DNA of 64,000 nt from Rhizobiales bacterium NRL2 (GTDB lineage: Bacteria > Pseudomonadota > Alphaproteobacteria > Minwuiales > Minwuiaceae): positions 3,587,031 through 3,651,030 of the forward strand of contig CP016093.1 of assembly GCA_001664005.1 (NCBI GenBank), read 5' to 3'. This document shows, one piece after another, positions 8,155-17,861 of the stretch. Numbering within the stretch: the stretch's first letter is position 1; each line of letters begins with the position of its first letter. The notes beneath the pieces were generated by a model. It saw only the letters and a list, made by a program, of their open reading frames with translations. It searched no databases and was not told the DNA's origin. A program made the position numbers and the translations under genes.

Positions 8155-10587
8155 ATGAAATCTCATGCGCGGGCCGTGGTCATCGGCGGAGGCGTCGTCG
8201 GCGTTTCCACCCTCTACCATCTGGCGAAGAAGGGCTGGTCGGACGTGGTGCTGCTGGAGCGCAACGAACTGACCTCCGGCTCCACCTGGCATGCCGCCGG
8301 GCTGCTGCCGCTGTTCAACATGTCCTATTCGGTTGGCCAGATTCACAAGTACTCGGTCAGGCTCTACGGCGAACTGGAGGCCGAGACCGGTCAGGACGTC
8401 GGCCTGCGGCGCGTCGGCAATGTCCGGCTGGCCCAGACCCGCGAGCGCTGGGACGAGTACATGCAGTACGCCGGCGTGGCCGAGACCATCGGCGTTCACG
8501 TCGAGATGATGACGCCGGAAGACGTGAAGCAGATCTGGCCGCTGTGCCATACCGATGACCTGGTCGGCGCCATCCGCCACCCCGATGACGGCTATGTCCA
8601 GCCCGCCGACCTGACCCAGGCGCTGGCAACCGGCGCGCGCCGGCTGGGCGCCACGATCCACCGCCAGACCCGGGTGACCGTGATCGAACGCACGGCATCG
8701 GGCGAGTGGAAGGTGACGACCGACAAGGGCGAGATCACCTGCGAGCACCTGATCACCGCGACCGGCAATTTCGTGCAGCAGACCGCGCGCATGCTGGGCC
8801 TGAGAATCCCGGTGGTCCCGGTCGAGCACCAGTACATCGTCACCGACGCCCACCCCGACATCCTGAAGCGCCGCGAGCAGGGCCTGCCGGAAATGGGCGT
8901 GCTGCGCGATTCGGACGCTTCCTGGTACATGCGCGAGGAGCGCGGCGGCCTGTTGCTGGGTCCCTACGAGGTCGGCGCCCCGGCCTGCTATGTGAACGGT
9001 CCCGCCGACGACGCCGAATTCGAACTGTTCCAGGAGGACCTGGACCGTCTGGTGCCGCATATCGAAAGCGCCATTCACCGCGTGCCGGCCTTCGGCGAGG
9101 TTGGCGTCAAGCAGGTCTACAACGGCGCCATCTGCTACACGCCCGACGGCAGCCCGATCATCGGTCCTGCCTGGGACTTGCCCAATCTCTGGTTCAACGA
9201 GGGCCACAGCTTCGGCATCACCGCCGCCGGCGGGGCGGGCTGGCAGCTCGCCGAGTGGATCGTCGAGGGCGAGCCGACGATCGACATGCTGGGCGTCGAT
9301 CCCCGGCGTTTCGGCGACTACGCCACCCGTTCCTATCTGGTGAAGAAGAACGAGGAGGCCTACGCCAACGTCTTCACCATCCATTACCCGGACGAGGAGC
9401 GCGAAGCGGGACGGCCGCTGAGGACCGCGCCCTGCTACGACCGGCTGAAGAACCTGGGCGCCGTCTTCGGCCAGAAGTTCGGCTGGGAGCGCGCCAACTG
9501 GTTCGCGCCCGAAGGCGTGGCGCCGAAGGACGACTGGTCGTTCCGCCGCTCCGCCTGGTTCGAGCACGCCCGGAACGAGGCCCTGAACGTCGCGGACAAT
9601 GTCGGCCTGCTCGACATGTCGGCCTTCGCCAAGTGCCGCGTTTCCGGCCCCGGCGCGCTGGACTTCCTGCGCTGGATGCTGGCCAACCGCATCCCCTCGA
9701 AAGGCCGCATCGGCCTCTGCCACAGCCTGACCGCGCGCGGCGGCGTGCATTCGGAGTTCACCGTCATCCGGGAGGCGAAGGACAGCTTCTACCTGGTCTC
9801 GGCCGGGGCCTATCAGCGCCTCGACCATGACTGGCTGCGCAAGCACATGCCGACCGACGGCTCGGTCCAGTTCCAGGACCTGACCAACGCCATGGGCGTG
9901 CTGGTTGTCGCCGGCCCGAAGGCGCGCGACCTCATGCAACGGGTCTCCGACGCCGATTTCTCCAACGAGGCCTTTCCCTGGCTGACGGCGCAGTGGATCG
10001 ACGTCGGTCTGGCGCCGGCCTTCGCCGCGCGCGTCAACTTCGTCGGCGAACTGGGCTGGGAACTGCACCACCCGATCGAGTACCAGAACCACATCTTCGA
10101 TGCGCTCTGGACCGCCGGACAGGACCTCGGGCTGAAACCCTTCGGCATCCGCGCCATGGACATGCTCCGCATCGAGAAATCCTACCGCATGGTGGGCACG
10201 GAGATGTCGATCGAATATGCCGCCTACGAGAGCGGGCTGGAGCGCTTCGTGCATCCGAACAAGGGCGACTTCCTGGGCCGCGACGCCCTGGTGGAGTGGC
10301 AGCAGCGGGGCTTCGCCAACGCCTTCGTCACGCTGGAGGTGCACGACATCGAGGACGCCGACGCGCTGGGCAACAATCCGATCTACCGGGACGGCAAGCT
10401 TGCCGGCCGCGCGACCTCCGGCAATTTCGGGCCGCGCACGGGCAAGTCGCTGGCGCTCGCCATGATCTCGCCCGACCTGGCGGTGGAGGGCGCAGAGCTG
10501 GAGATGAAGATCCTCGACCGCATGCACCGCGTCACGGTGGTGGGCGAGAGTCCCTTCGACCCGGAGAACGAACGCCTCAGGGCGTGA
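8155..10587 (+). CDS. FAD-dependent dehydrogenase with C-terminal GcvT domain (dimethylglycine/sarcosine dehydrogenase-like)
   Basis: About 810 residues from the ATG at 8155, chosen because MKSHARAVVIGGGVVGVS places the Rossmann motif at residue 8; an ATG at 8122 would add 11 residues. The first half is a DAO-type FAD domain. Its SGSTWHAAGL segment holds His46 at the position of the flavinylated histidine in mammalian dimethylglycine dehydrogenase. A DUF1989-unlike linker region joins it to a GcvT/aminomethyltransferase fold from about residue 480 to the end, which in this family passes the released one-carbon unit to tetrahydrofolate. It is expected to demethylate N-methylated glycines or related amines in the cytoplasm. 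The true substrate is unclear because Rhodospirillales carry many paralogues. Confidence 0.85.
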   Translation: MKSHARAVVIGGGVVGVSTLYHLAKKGWSDVVLLERNELTSGSTWHAAGLLPLFNMSYSVGQIHKYSVRLYGELEAETGQDVGLRRVGNVRLAQTRERWDEYMQYAGVAETIGVHVEMMTPEDVKQIWPLCHTDDLVGAIRHPDDGYVQPADLTQALATGARRLGATIHRQTRVTVIERTASGEWKVTTDKGEITCEHLITATGNFVQQTARMLGLRIPVVPVEHQYIVTDAHPDILKRREQGLPEMGVLRDSDASWYMREERGGLLLGPYEVGAPACYVNGPADDAEFELFQEDLDRLVPHIESAIHRVPAFGEVGVKQVYNGAICYTPDGSPIIGPAWDLPNLWFNEGHSFGITAAGGAGWQLAEWIVEGEPTIDMLGVDPRRFGDYATRSYLVKKNEEAYANVFTIHYPDEEREAGRPLRTAPCYDRLKNLGAVFGQKFGWERANWFAPEGVAPKDDWSFRRSAWFEHARNEALNVADNVGLLDMSAFAKCRVSGPGALDFLRWMLANRIPSKGRIGLCHSLTARGGVHSEFTVIREAKDSFYLVSAGAYQRLDHDWLRKHMPTDGSVQFQDLTNAMGVLVVAGPKARDLMQRVSDADFSNEAFPWLTAQWIDVGLAPAFAARVNFVGELGWELHHPIEYQNHIFDALWTAGQDLGLKPFGIRAMDMLRIEKSYRMVGTEMSIEYAAYESGLERFVHPNKGDFLGRDALVEWQQRGFANAFVTLEVHDIEDADALGNNPIYRDGKLAGRATSGNFGPRTGKSLALAMISPDLAVEGAELEMKILDRMHRVTVVGESPFDPENERLRA

Positions 10588-10590
10588 GGC

Positions 10591-11319
10591 TCAGGCCGCG
10601 GGCGCGCCGCGACCGGTCTTCAGGTCCACCTCGAAGCGGACCTTTCGCCCTTCGCCGTCCCGGGCCGTGCCGATGACGCCCCGCGTGCCCACGCCACTGT
10701 AGTCGCCGCGCAGTTCCCCGGCACCGCAGCGCACGGAAAACCGGCCCGTCGAGTTCGACGTCGGCGTGATGGTGACCGGGCAGGCGCCGCCGCCGGCAAG
10801 ACCCTCGACCCTGAGTTCGCCCTCGTGGCCCACCAGCCGTGCGCCGTCCGCAGCCGGCGCCCAGTCAGTCTCGACCGGCCAGACACCGTGATAGGGGACG
10901 GTCTGCCCTGTCGCCGGATGGCGGATGTAGATCGGTCCCTGCCAGACGATGCGGCGATCGATCGAGTACAGGCCGCAGTCGTACTGCCCGTCCTTTGTGC
11001 AATGGTTCACCGCCCTCTGCGGCGCATTGGATTCGCCCAGACACTTCGACAGCTCCTTCGCCGGGCAATAAGTCGCCCCATAGCTGCGCAGCCGACGATC
11101 GACCGCGATATGCAGGTTCTCTCGAACTGCATCACGGCCGTAGCGATACTTCTGAATGGCTCCCTCTGCCTTCGCTGAAAGCACCAGAGGCCCGGTCCCG
11201 TAGTAATCGCTGCCGGACTTGCACCCGGCCGCGCCGAATCCCGCGACGGCAATGAAAATCATGAACAATCGAAAGAACACGGCACGCCCTCCTGCCCGCT
11301 TCAACCCCTGTTCCTTCAT
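10591..11319 (-). CDS. Hypothetical lipoprotein
   Basis: A 242-residue protein from the ATG at 11319, which has GGAGG close upstream. The N-terminus is basic, then hydrophobic (FFRLFMIFIAVAGFGAAGC), and ends in a lipobox with Cys33, so it should be lipid-anchored in the envelope. The mature part has four further cysteines in a cluster at about 80-115 (YCPAKE, KCLGE, HCTKDG, YDCGLY), suggesting two disulphides. The C-terminal part looks like a beta-rich domain with CPVTITPTSNSTGRF and a final KVRFEVDLKTGR. I do not recognise the family. It ends 3 bp from the stop of the flavoprotein gene and is divergent from the PRC-barrel gene. Confidence 0.65.
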   Translation of the reverse strand: MKEQGLKRAGGRAVFFRLFMIFIAVAGFGAAGCKSGSDYYGTGPLVLSAKAEGAIQKYRYGRDAVRENLHIAVDRRLRSYGATYCPAKELSKCLGESNAPQRAVNHCTKDGQYDCGLYSIDRRIVWQGPIYIRHPATGQTVPYHGVWPVETDWAPAADGARLVGHEGELRVEGLAGGGACPVTITPTSNSTGRFSVRCGAGELRGDYSGVGTRGVIGTARDGEGRKVRFEVDLKTGRGAPAA

Positions 11320-11395
11320 AGCCTCCGACCTGACGCGCGGCAATTGCGCAGGCGTCGAATTCTGCAACCGTCGCGATGAGGGCGAAATTTTTTCG

Positions 11396-11421
11396 GGAAC
11401 CTTTTCGGGCCTGGCGGCGTC
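11396..11421 (+). promoter_or_regulatory. Candidate EcfG-type (general stress) promoter
   Basis: GGAAC (11396-11400) is followed after exactly 17 bp by CGTC (11418-11421). The alphaproteobacterial general-stress sigma EcfG recognises GGAAC-N16/17-CGTT, so this is one mismatch away. It sits 60 bp before the PRC-barrel start, and CsbD and PRC-barrel genes are common members of that regulon. Confidence 0.4.
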
Positions 11422-11481
11422 TCACTCCCGGATGGCGGCGAAACGCCATTCCAACAAGAAAGTCAGTGTGGAGTATTCGAC

Positions 11482-12258
11482 ATGATTCCGACGATGAAGA
11501 AGCTGGCGGCCGCCGGCATGGCCGCGGTGGCCCTGACCAGCTTCGCGGCGCTGAGCGTCGCCCAGGCCGAAACGAAGAACGACGCGGCGAACGCGAAAGC
11601 CCCGGCGCAGAGCCAGAACCAGGCGGCCGCGGACGGTGACAGGGCCGCGAATTCCGAATGCGTCGCCAGCATCCACGACATGCAGGCGAACTACCGCGAG
11701 AGCAATGTCCGCTACGATCCGGAACTGCGTGCCGATGTCCGCACCCTGCGCGAGGCGGCCTACACCCTGGCCTACAACGGCGACGAGGATGGCTGCCGCT
11801 GGATGCTGCAGAAGATCGAGGAAGTCCGCACCAACGCGCAGGAGAACGGCGCGGCTGACACCGCCGAACTGCAGGAACGCCGCATGGAGCGCCTGGACGA
11901 GGCCGAGAGCCTGACCGGAATGAAGGGCGCGGTGCGTGCCGAAATGCTGCTGGGCGCCGATGTGGTCAACATGCAGGACGAGGATCTCGGCGCCGTCGAG
12001 GACGTCATCCTGAACAGCAAGGGCAATCCTTCCTACGTTCTGATCAGCCATGGCGGCCTGTTCGGTATCGGCGACAACCTCACCCCGGTCTCGATCGGGC
12101 AGCTGAAGAAGATCCAGGGCGAGGACACGCTGGTGCTGGACATCGCCGAGGAACGCTTCGAGGAAGCGCCCGAATATGACGAGGAGGCGGCGCGGACCAC
12201 GGGTCTCGACGCCTGGTCGCAGGATGTCGAGAACTGGTGGGACAAGAACACCGGCTGA
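11482..12258 (+). CDS. PRC-barrel domain protein, exported
   Basis: A 258-residue protein with a signal peptide (MIPTMKKLAAAGMAAVALT, cleavage after about SVAQA). A low-complexity Ala/Gln/Asn linker follows, then a helical region about 55-145 rich in Glu and Arg. A PRC-barrel occupies about 150-230 (GADVVNMQDEDLGAVEDVIL, then a VLISHGGLFGIGDN segment). PRC-barrel proteins of this type are periplasmic or membrane-associated and often stress-induced; the ligand is unknown. GGAG lies 8 nt upstream of the ATG. The gene is followed 100 bp later by csbD-like, and the pair resembles osmotic and envelope stress modules. A candidate EcfG-type promoter lies upstream. Confidence 0.82.
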   Translation: MIPTMKKLAAAGMAAVALTSFAALSVAQAETKNDAANAKAPAQSQNQAAADGDRAANSECVASIHDMQANYRESNVRYDPELRADVRTLREAAYTLAYNGDEDGCRWMLQKIEEVRTNAQENGAADTAELQERRMERLDEAESLTGMKGAVRAEMLLGADVVNMQDEDLGAVEDVILNSKGNPSYVLISHGGLFGIGDNLTPVSIGQLKKIQGEDTLVLDIAEERFEEAPEYDEEAARTTGLDAWSQDVENWWDKNTG

Positions 12259-12285
12259 ACGGCGACCGGGAATCAGGCGAAGGCT

Positions 12286-12303
12286 GCGGGGTTGCGACCC
12301 CGC
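12286..12303. other. Hairpin between PRC-barrel and CsbD genes
   Basis: GCGGGGT-TGCG-ACCCCGC forms a perfect 7-bp stem with a 4-nt loop, 27 nt after the PRC-barrel stop. No T tract follows, so it is more likely an mRNA-stabilising structure or partial attenuator than a terminator. Confidence 0.35.
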
Positions 12304-12358
12304 GGCTGTCCGCTGCGGGATCGCCCTCGGCGATGCCGGAACGAAGAGGAGTAGCGTG

Positions 12359-12550
12359 ATGAATTCGGAACAGCTCAAGGGCAACTGGAACAAGCTCAAG
12401 GGCGAGGCGCGCCGGCAGTTCGGCGAACTCACCGACGACGATATCGAGAAGATCGCAGGCGACCGCGACAAGATGGTCGGGGTCGTCCAGGAGCGGTACG
12501 GGATCGAGAAGGAAGAGGCCGAGCGCCGGGTCGACAACTGGCGGGCCTGA
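12359..12550 (+). CDS. CsbD family stress protein
   Basis: A 63-residue protein from the ATG at 12359 with AGAGGAG upstream. It matches the CsbD/YjbJ pattern throughout: MNSEQLKGNWNKLKGEARR, a central LTDDDIEKIAGDRDKMVG, and a C-terminal RYGIEKEEAERRVDNW. CsbD-like proteins are small, acidic/basic amphipathic, abundant in stationary phase and under osmotic or acid stress; their biochemical role is unknown. The frame is open further upstream but that part overlaps the PRC-barrel gene and has no CsbD features. It is convergent with the ECF sigma gene, 10 bp between stops. Confidence 0.9.
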   Translation: MNSEQLKGNWNKLKGEARRQFGELTDDDIEKIAGDRDKMVGVVQERYGIEKEEAERRVDNWRA

Positions 12551-12560
12551 AGCCTCCGGG

Positions 12561-13043
12561 CTATTCGGCCAGGCGGGCGCGGGCGCGCGACAGGCGGGAC
12601 TTGATGGTCCCCGGCGCCACCCGCTCCCGCCGCGCCAGCTCGGCATGGCTCACGCCGCAGAGGCCGGCGAGATAGATCGCCCGTCGCTCCCGGCTGGGCA
12701 ATGTCCGCACACGCAGCCATAGCCGGCCGATCGCCGAATAGGCCGGCTGCGGCGGTGCGACGGCGATCAGATCGCGGCAGTCGTCCACATTCTCGTGGAC
12801 CCCGCGCCGGCCGTCCCGGCGCACCCGGGAACGATGCAGATTGGCCATGATGGCGGCGACCCAGGACCGCACGCTGCCGTCGCCGCGGAAGCGGCCACGC
12901 TTGCGCAGCGCCTGCTCCACCCCGTCCTGCACCAGATCCTCGGCCCGGTCGCCTGACGAAGCCAGACGCCGGCCGACGCGATACAGGTAGGGAAGGGCCG
13001 CGACCAGCTCGGCCTGGAAGTCGTCATGGATGTCCTGCGCCAC
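12561..13043 (-). CDS. ECF-type RNA polymerase sigma factor
   Basis: The product is 160 residues. Region 2 is at about 12-75 (LPYLYRVGRRLASSGDRAEDLVQDGVEQALRK, where the DLVQD helix contacts core RNA polymerase). Region 4 is at about 105-158 (LPSRERRAIYLAGLCGVSHAELARRERVAPGTIKSRLSRAR, a helix-turn-helix for the -35 box). There is no C-terminal extension. I see no anti-sigma gene next to it, and no NepR/PhyR pair, so it does not look like the EcfG general-stress sigma locus. It may still control the convergent csbD/PRC genes, but that is only a neighbourhood guess. Confidence 0.85.
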   Translation of the reverse strand: MAQDIHDDFQAELVAALPYLYRVGRRLASSGDRAEDLVQDGVEQALRKRGRFRGDGSVRSWVAAIMANLHRSRVRRDGRRGVHENVDDCRDLIAVAPPQPAYSAIGRLWLRVRTLPSRERRAIYLAGLCGVSHAELARRERVAPGTIKSRLSRARARLAE

Positions 13044-13293
13044 GCCATGCTCCTGCTACGCTACGGGCGCGCGGCCCGAAGCGGAAGCGGCGCGCGCCTG
13101 AGGTTGTTGTTCCGGCGTCTCCGCGCCGGTTTCGCCGCACTCTGGCGATATCATCTCAGGTGAGCGGCCGCGGCCGGCCCTTCAATGTCCTGCGACATCG
13201 CTGCTTTTGCCCGCGGGACGGCTCGCGCCTTCCCCCGTCCGGTCCTTCGTCCTAATGTGCGTGCGGATTCACGCGGTCTGGGGAGGACGCGGC

Positions 13294-14469
<1,176 letters not shown>

Positions 14470-14485
14470 CCGGGACGGGGGAAGC

Positions 14486-16453
14486 ATGACCATCCAGACC
14501 CTGCTGATCGCCAACCGCGGCGAGATCGCCTGCCGCGTCATCCGCACCGCGCGCCGTCTGGGCATCCGCACCGTCGCCGTGCATTCGGAAGCGGACGCCG
14601 GCGCGCCGCACGTCCACATGGCGGACACGGCAATCGGGATCGGCCCCGCTGCGGTCGCCGAAAGCTATCTTTCGATCGAGCGCATCATGGACGCCGCGAG
14701 GAAGACGGGCGCCGACGCCATCCATCCCGGCTACGGCTTCCTGTCGGAGAACGCGAAGTTCGCCCGGGCCTGCGAAGACGCCGGACTCACCTTCGTCGGC
14801 CCGCCGATCGCGGCTATCGACCTGATGGGCGACAAGGCGCGGTCCAAGCTGCGCATGATCGAGGCGGGCGTGCCGACGGTGCCCGGCTATCAGGACGAGG
14901 ACCAGTCCGACGCGAAGCTGCTGGGCGAGGCGGATCGCATCGGCTTTCCGCTGATGGTCAAGGCCAGCGCCGGCGGCGGCGGGCGCGGCATGCGCCTGGT
15001 CGACGACCCCGCAAAGCTGGAGCGGGCGCTGAAGGCCGCGCGGTCGGAAGCGAAGAACGCCTTCGGCGACGACCGGCTGATCCTGGAAAAGGCCGTGGTC
15101 GAGCCGCGCCATGTGGAGATCCAGGTCTTCGCCGACCGGGCCGGCAATGTCGTCCATCTGGGCGAGCGCGACTGTTCGGTCCAGCGCCGCCACCAGAAGG
15201 TGGTCGAGGAGGCCCCCTCCCCGGCCGTCACGCCGGAAATCCGCCGCGCCATGGGAGAGGCCGCGGTGCAGGCGGCGCAGTCCATCGGCTATCTGGGCGC
15301 GGGAACGGTCGAGTTCCTGCTGGACCGCAACGGCGACTTCTACTTCCTGGAGATGAACACCCGCCTGCAGGTGGAGCATCCGGTGACCGAGATGGTAACC
15401 GGCTACGACCTGGTGGAATGGCAGATCCGCGTCGCCGAGGGCGAGGACCTGCCCGCCCGGCAGGCGGACATCCGACTGAACGGTCACGCCATCGAGGTCC
15501 GGCTCTACGCCGAAAGTCCGGCGAAGAACTTCCTGCCGCGCACCGGCCGGGCGCATCTGTGGCGCATACCGGAAGGCGCCGGGATCCGCGTCGATGCAGG
15601 CCTTTCGGAAGGCCAGGAGATCACGCCCTTCTACGATCCGATGATCGCCAAGGTCATCGCTCAAGGGCCCACCCGCGACGCGGCCCGGCTGCGGCTGGCG
15701 AATGCGCTGCGCGACACGAAGCTGCTGGGCGTCGAGACCAACCGGCGTTTCCTGATCGAGACGCTGGAGGACGAGGTCTTCGCCGCCGGCGAGGCGACCA
15801 CGGCTTTCATCGAGCAGCGTTTTCCGAAATCCCGGCTGAAGCCGGCGGAGATCGGGGCTGAAGACATCGCCTTGGCCGCAGTGCTGCTGTTCCGGCGCAC
15901 GCGGACGGACGCCCCGGCGGCGTTTCACGGCTGGCGCAGCTCCGGCCAGACGCCGCGCAGCCCGATGGTGATCCGCATCGGCGAGGACGAGCACGAGGTC
16001 ACCGTGATCTGGCACGGCGGCGACGATTACGAAGTCACGACGGGCGGCGGCGCCGTGACCGTTGCCGGGACCTGCGTGGGCAACGCGGAGATCGCCTGGC
16101 GCACGGAAGCGGGCACGAAACGCGCCGCCTTCTGCTTCGACGGAGAGAGGCTGTTGCTGCAGACGGAGATGGCGGATATCGCGGCGGAGGAGACGACCTA
16201 TCTCGACCGCGCCGCCGAGGCGGCGGGCGGCGACGGCGCCGTGGTCGCGCCCATGAACGGCCGCGTCCTGCGCCTCGCGGTGAAGGCCGGCGACAAGGTG
16301 GCCCGCGGCCAGATCGTCGCCGTGCTGGAAGCCATGAAGATGGAGCACGAGATCACCGCGCCGATCGCCGGCGAGGTCGCGGAGACCGCCGCGGCGGAAG
16401 GTCAGCAGGTCGCCACCAACGCGCTGCTGGTCCGCATCGAGGCGGGAAACTGA
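14486..16453 (+). CDS. Acyl-CoA carboxylase alpha subunit (biotin carboxylase + BCCP)
   Basis: A 655-residue protein with the layout of PccA/MccA: biotin carboxylase N-domain (LLIANRGEIACRVIRTARR), an ATP-grasp domain with KASAGGGGRGMR, the biotin carboxylase C-domain, a BT linker, and a C-terminal biotinyl domain with the lysine in EAMKMEHE (about residue 617). It carboxylates biotin with bicarbonate and ATP, then needs a carboxyltransferase beta subunit. No beta subunit is coded anywhere in the window. By length and company with an acyl-CoA dehydrogenase it fits methylcrotonoyl-, geranyl- or propionyl-CoA carboxylase; I cannot choose. Confidence 0.9.
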   Translation: MTIQTLLIANRGEIACRVIRTARRLGIRTVAVHSEADAGAPHVHMADTAIGIGPAAVAESYLSIERIMDAARKTGADAIHPGYGFLSENAKFARACEDAGLTFVGPPIAAIDLMGDKARSKLRMIEAGVPTVPGYQDEDQSDAKLLGEADRIGFPLMVKASAGGGGRGMRLVDDPAKLERALKAARSEAKNAFGDDRLILEKAVVEPRHVEIQVFADRAGNVVHLGERDCSVQRRHQKVVEEAPSPAVTPEIRRAMGEAAVQAAQSIGYLGAGTVEFLLDRNGDFYFLEMNTRLQVEHPVTEMVTGYDLVEWQIRVAEGEDLPARQADIRLNGHAIEVRLYAESPAKNFLPRTGRAHLWRIPEGAGIRVDAGLSEGQEITPFYDPMIAKVIAQGPTRDAARLRLANALRDTKLLGVETNRRFLIETLEDEVFAAGEATTAFIEQRFPKSRLKPAEIGAEDIALAAVLLFRRTRTDAPAAFHGWRSSGQTPRSPMVIRIGEDEHEVTVIWHGGDDYEVTTGGGAVTVAGTCVGNAEIAWRTEAGTKRAAFCFDGERLLLQTEMADIAAEETTYLDRAAEAAGGDGAVVAPMNGRVLRLAVKAGDKVARGQIVAVLEAMKMEHEITAPIAGEVAETAAAEGQQVATNALLVRIEAGN

Positions 16454-16461
16454 GGCGGGCC

Positions 16462-16902
16462 GTGATGAGAGCGGCGCCGCCATTCCGGGACGCGGCCGTC
16501 GAGGCTGTCTTCGCCTCATACACCGAGCCGGCGCGGGCAGGACTGCTGGCATTGCGCCGGCTGATCTTCGAGACCGCAGCGGCGACGCCGGGCGTGGGCG
16601 CGGTGAAAGAGACTCTGAAATGGGGCCAGCCGGCCTATCTGACGCCGGAGACGAAGTCGGGCTCCACGCTCCGGCTCGCCCCGGACAAACAGGGCGGGTT
16701 CGCGATCTACGCCCACTGCCAGACCACGATCATCCCGGATTTCCGCGACCTCTTTCCCGACGGCTTCGATTACGAGGGCAACCGCGCCATCCACTTCCGC
16801 GACGCGGATTCGCTGCCGCTGGAGCGGCTGCGCCTGCTGGTTTCCAGCGCCCTGACCTGGCACCTGAGCAAACGGAAACAGGCCACCCGTCTTCAGCGGT
16901 GA
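16462..16902 (+). CDS. DUF1801 domain-containing protein
   Basis: A 146-residue soluble protein with the YdhG/DUF1801 fold pattern: an N-terminal helix (FRDAAVEAVFASY), then LRRLIFETAA, the conserved KETLKWGQPAYLT, and SGSTLRLA preceding a strand KQGGFAIYAHCQT. The family has an SCP-like fold and no established function. Two Met codons start the frame (MMRAAPP). It lies 8 bp after the carboxylase stop, so it may be cotranscribed. Its 3' end overlaps the stop of the convergent ABC ATPase gene by 10 bp. Confidence 0.8.
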   Translation: MMRAAPPFRDAAVEAVFASYTEPARAGLLALRRLIFETAAATPGVGAVKETLKWGQPAYLTPETKSGSTLRLAPDKQGGFAIYAHCQTTIIPDFRDLFPDGFDYEGNRAIHFRDADSLPLERLRLLVSSALTWHLSKRKQATRLQR

Positions 16903-17759
16903 CGGCGGTCGTAGTCCGCGACGCGGGCCAGAAGTTCGGCGCGGACAGGCTCCGGCACCGGCTCCAGCATCTCGCCGGGCCGGTCGTGACGCGGCATCGA
17001 GGCCATCAGCGCGCGGGTAAAGGGCTGCGCGTCCTTCGAAAGCATCTGCGAGACCGGCCCCTGCTCGACCACCATCCCCTCGTGCATCACGGTCACCCGG
17101 TCGCACATCCGCGCGACCACACTCAGATCATGCGTGACGAACAACAGCGTCGACCGGCGGCTTTCGGTCATGTCGGCGATCAGGCGGAGAATCTGCATCT
17201 GCGCCGTGACGTCGAGGGCCGCCGTCGGCTCGTCGGCGATGACGAGCTTGGGGCTGCAGGCAAAGGCGATGGCGATCAGCACGCGCTGCCGCGCGACTGC
17301 TGAAAGCTCATAGGGATAGCGTTCCACTGCGTGTTCGGGCTCGCGGACGCCGACCTCCTCCAGCAGTTGCAGCGCCGCGCGCCGCGATTCCGAACGGCCG
17401 AACTTCAGGTTCTCGCGGAAGACGTCGGCGACCTGGCGGCCGATCCGCCGCGAGGGCGTCAGCGCCATCAGCGGGTCGCGCGGGATGGTGGCGATCTGGC
17501 GACCCAGAAGCCGCCGCCTGGGCGAGGTGTGCATGTCCAGAAGATCGCTGTCGTCGAAGCGGATCTGGCCCCCGACGATGCGCATGTCGTCCGGCAGCAC
17601 GCCCAGGATGGCGCGGGTGACCGTCGTCCGGCCCGCGCCGCTCTCGCCGACCAGTCCATGGACCTCGCGCGCCGCCGCCGTCATGGAAACGCCGCGGAGC
17701 ACGTTGCTGCCATCCTTGTGGCGGATGCGGAGGTCGCGGATGTCGAGAAGCGCACTCAT
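16893..17759 (-). CDS. Peptide-type (OppD/DppD/SapD-like) ABC ATPase with degenerate catalytic motifs
   Basis: 288 residues from the ATG at 17759. The fold matches OppD/DppD/SapD nucleotide-binding domains with the usual C-terminal tail (PFTRALMASMP). Catalytic motifs are altered. The Walker A reads GESGAGRTT, with Arg44 in place of the invariant Lys. The Q-loop reads TIPRDP, with Arg94 for Gln. The signature reads LSAVARQR in place of LSGGxRQR (152-159). Walker B (LVIADEPTAALD, 172-183) and the switch His210 (LFVTHDL) are intact. No permease, binding protein or second ATPase gene adjoins. It may be half of a heteromeric NBD pair encoded elsewhere, or a regulatory or decaying protein. The reading frame is intact, which argues against simple decay. 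Confidence 0.8.
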   Translation of the reverse strand: MSALLDIRDLRIRHKDGSNVLRGVSMTAAAREVHGLVGESGAGRTTVTRAILGVLPDDMRIVGGQIRFDDSDLLDMHTSPRRRLLGRQIATIPRDPLMALTPSRRIGRQVADVFRENLKFGRSESRRAALQLLEEVGVREPEHAVERYPYELSAVARQRVLIAIAFACSPKLVIADEPTAALDVTAQMQILRLIADMTESRRSTLLFVTHDLSVVARMCDRVTVMHEGMVVEQGPVSQMLSKDAQPFTRALMASMPRHDRPGEMLEPVPEPVRAELLARVADYDRRHR

Positions 17760-17861
17760 CACAGGCGCAGGCGCGCGTTCATGATGTCCCCTCCGCATCG
17801 ATGACCGCGGCTGTCGCCTTCCGGTCCGGCGCTCCCGAACGGAACCCGAAGCCGGCCGCGG

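Noticed and set aside
7975-10527. A very long open frame antisense to the flavoprotein gene (about 850 codons)
   Set aside because: The sense-strand product has full FAD and GcvT motifs; the antisense frame is a by-product of high GC and has no recognisable domains or start signals.
13044-13293. Possible promoters in the 250-bp gap between the ECF sigma and acyl-CoA dehydrogenase genes
   Set aside because: GGAAC occurs on the minus strand but no CGTT-type -10 is found at the right spacing; no other convincing boxes seen.
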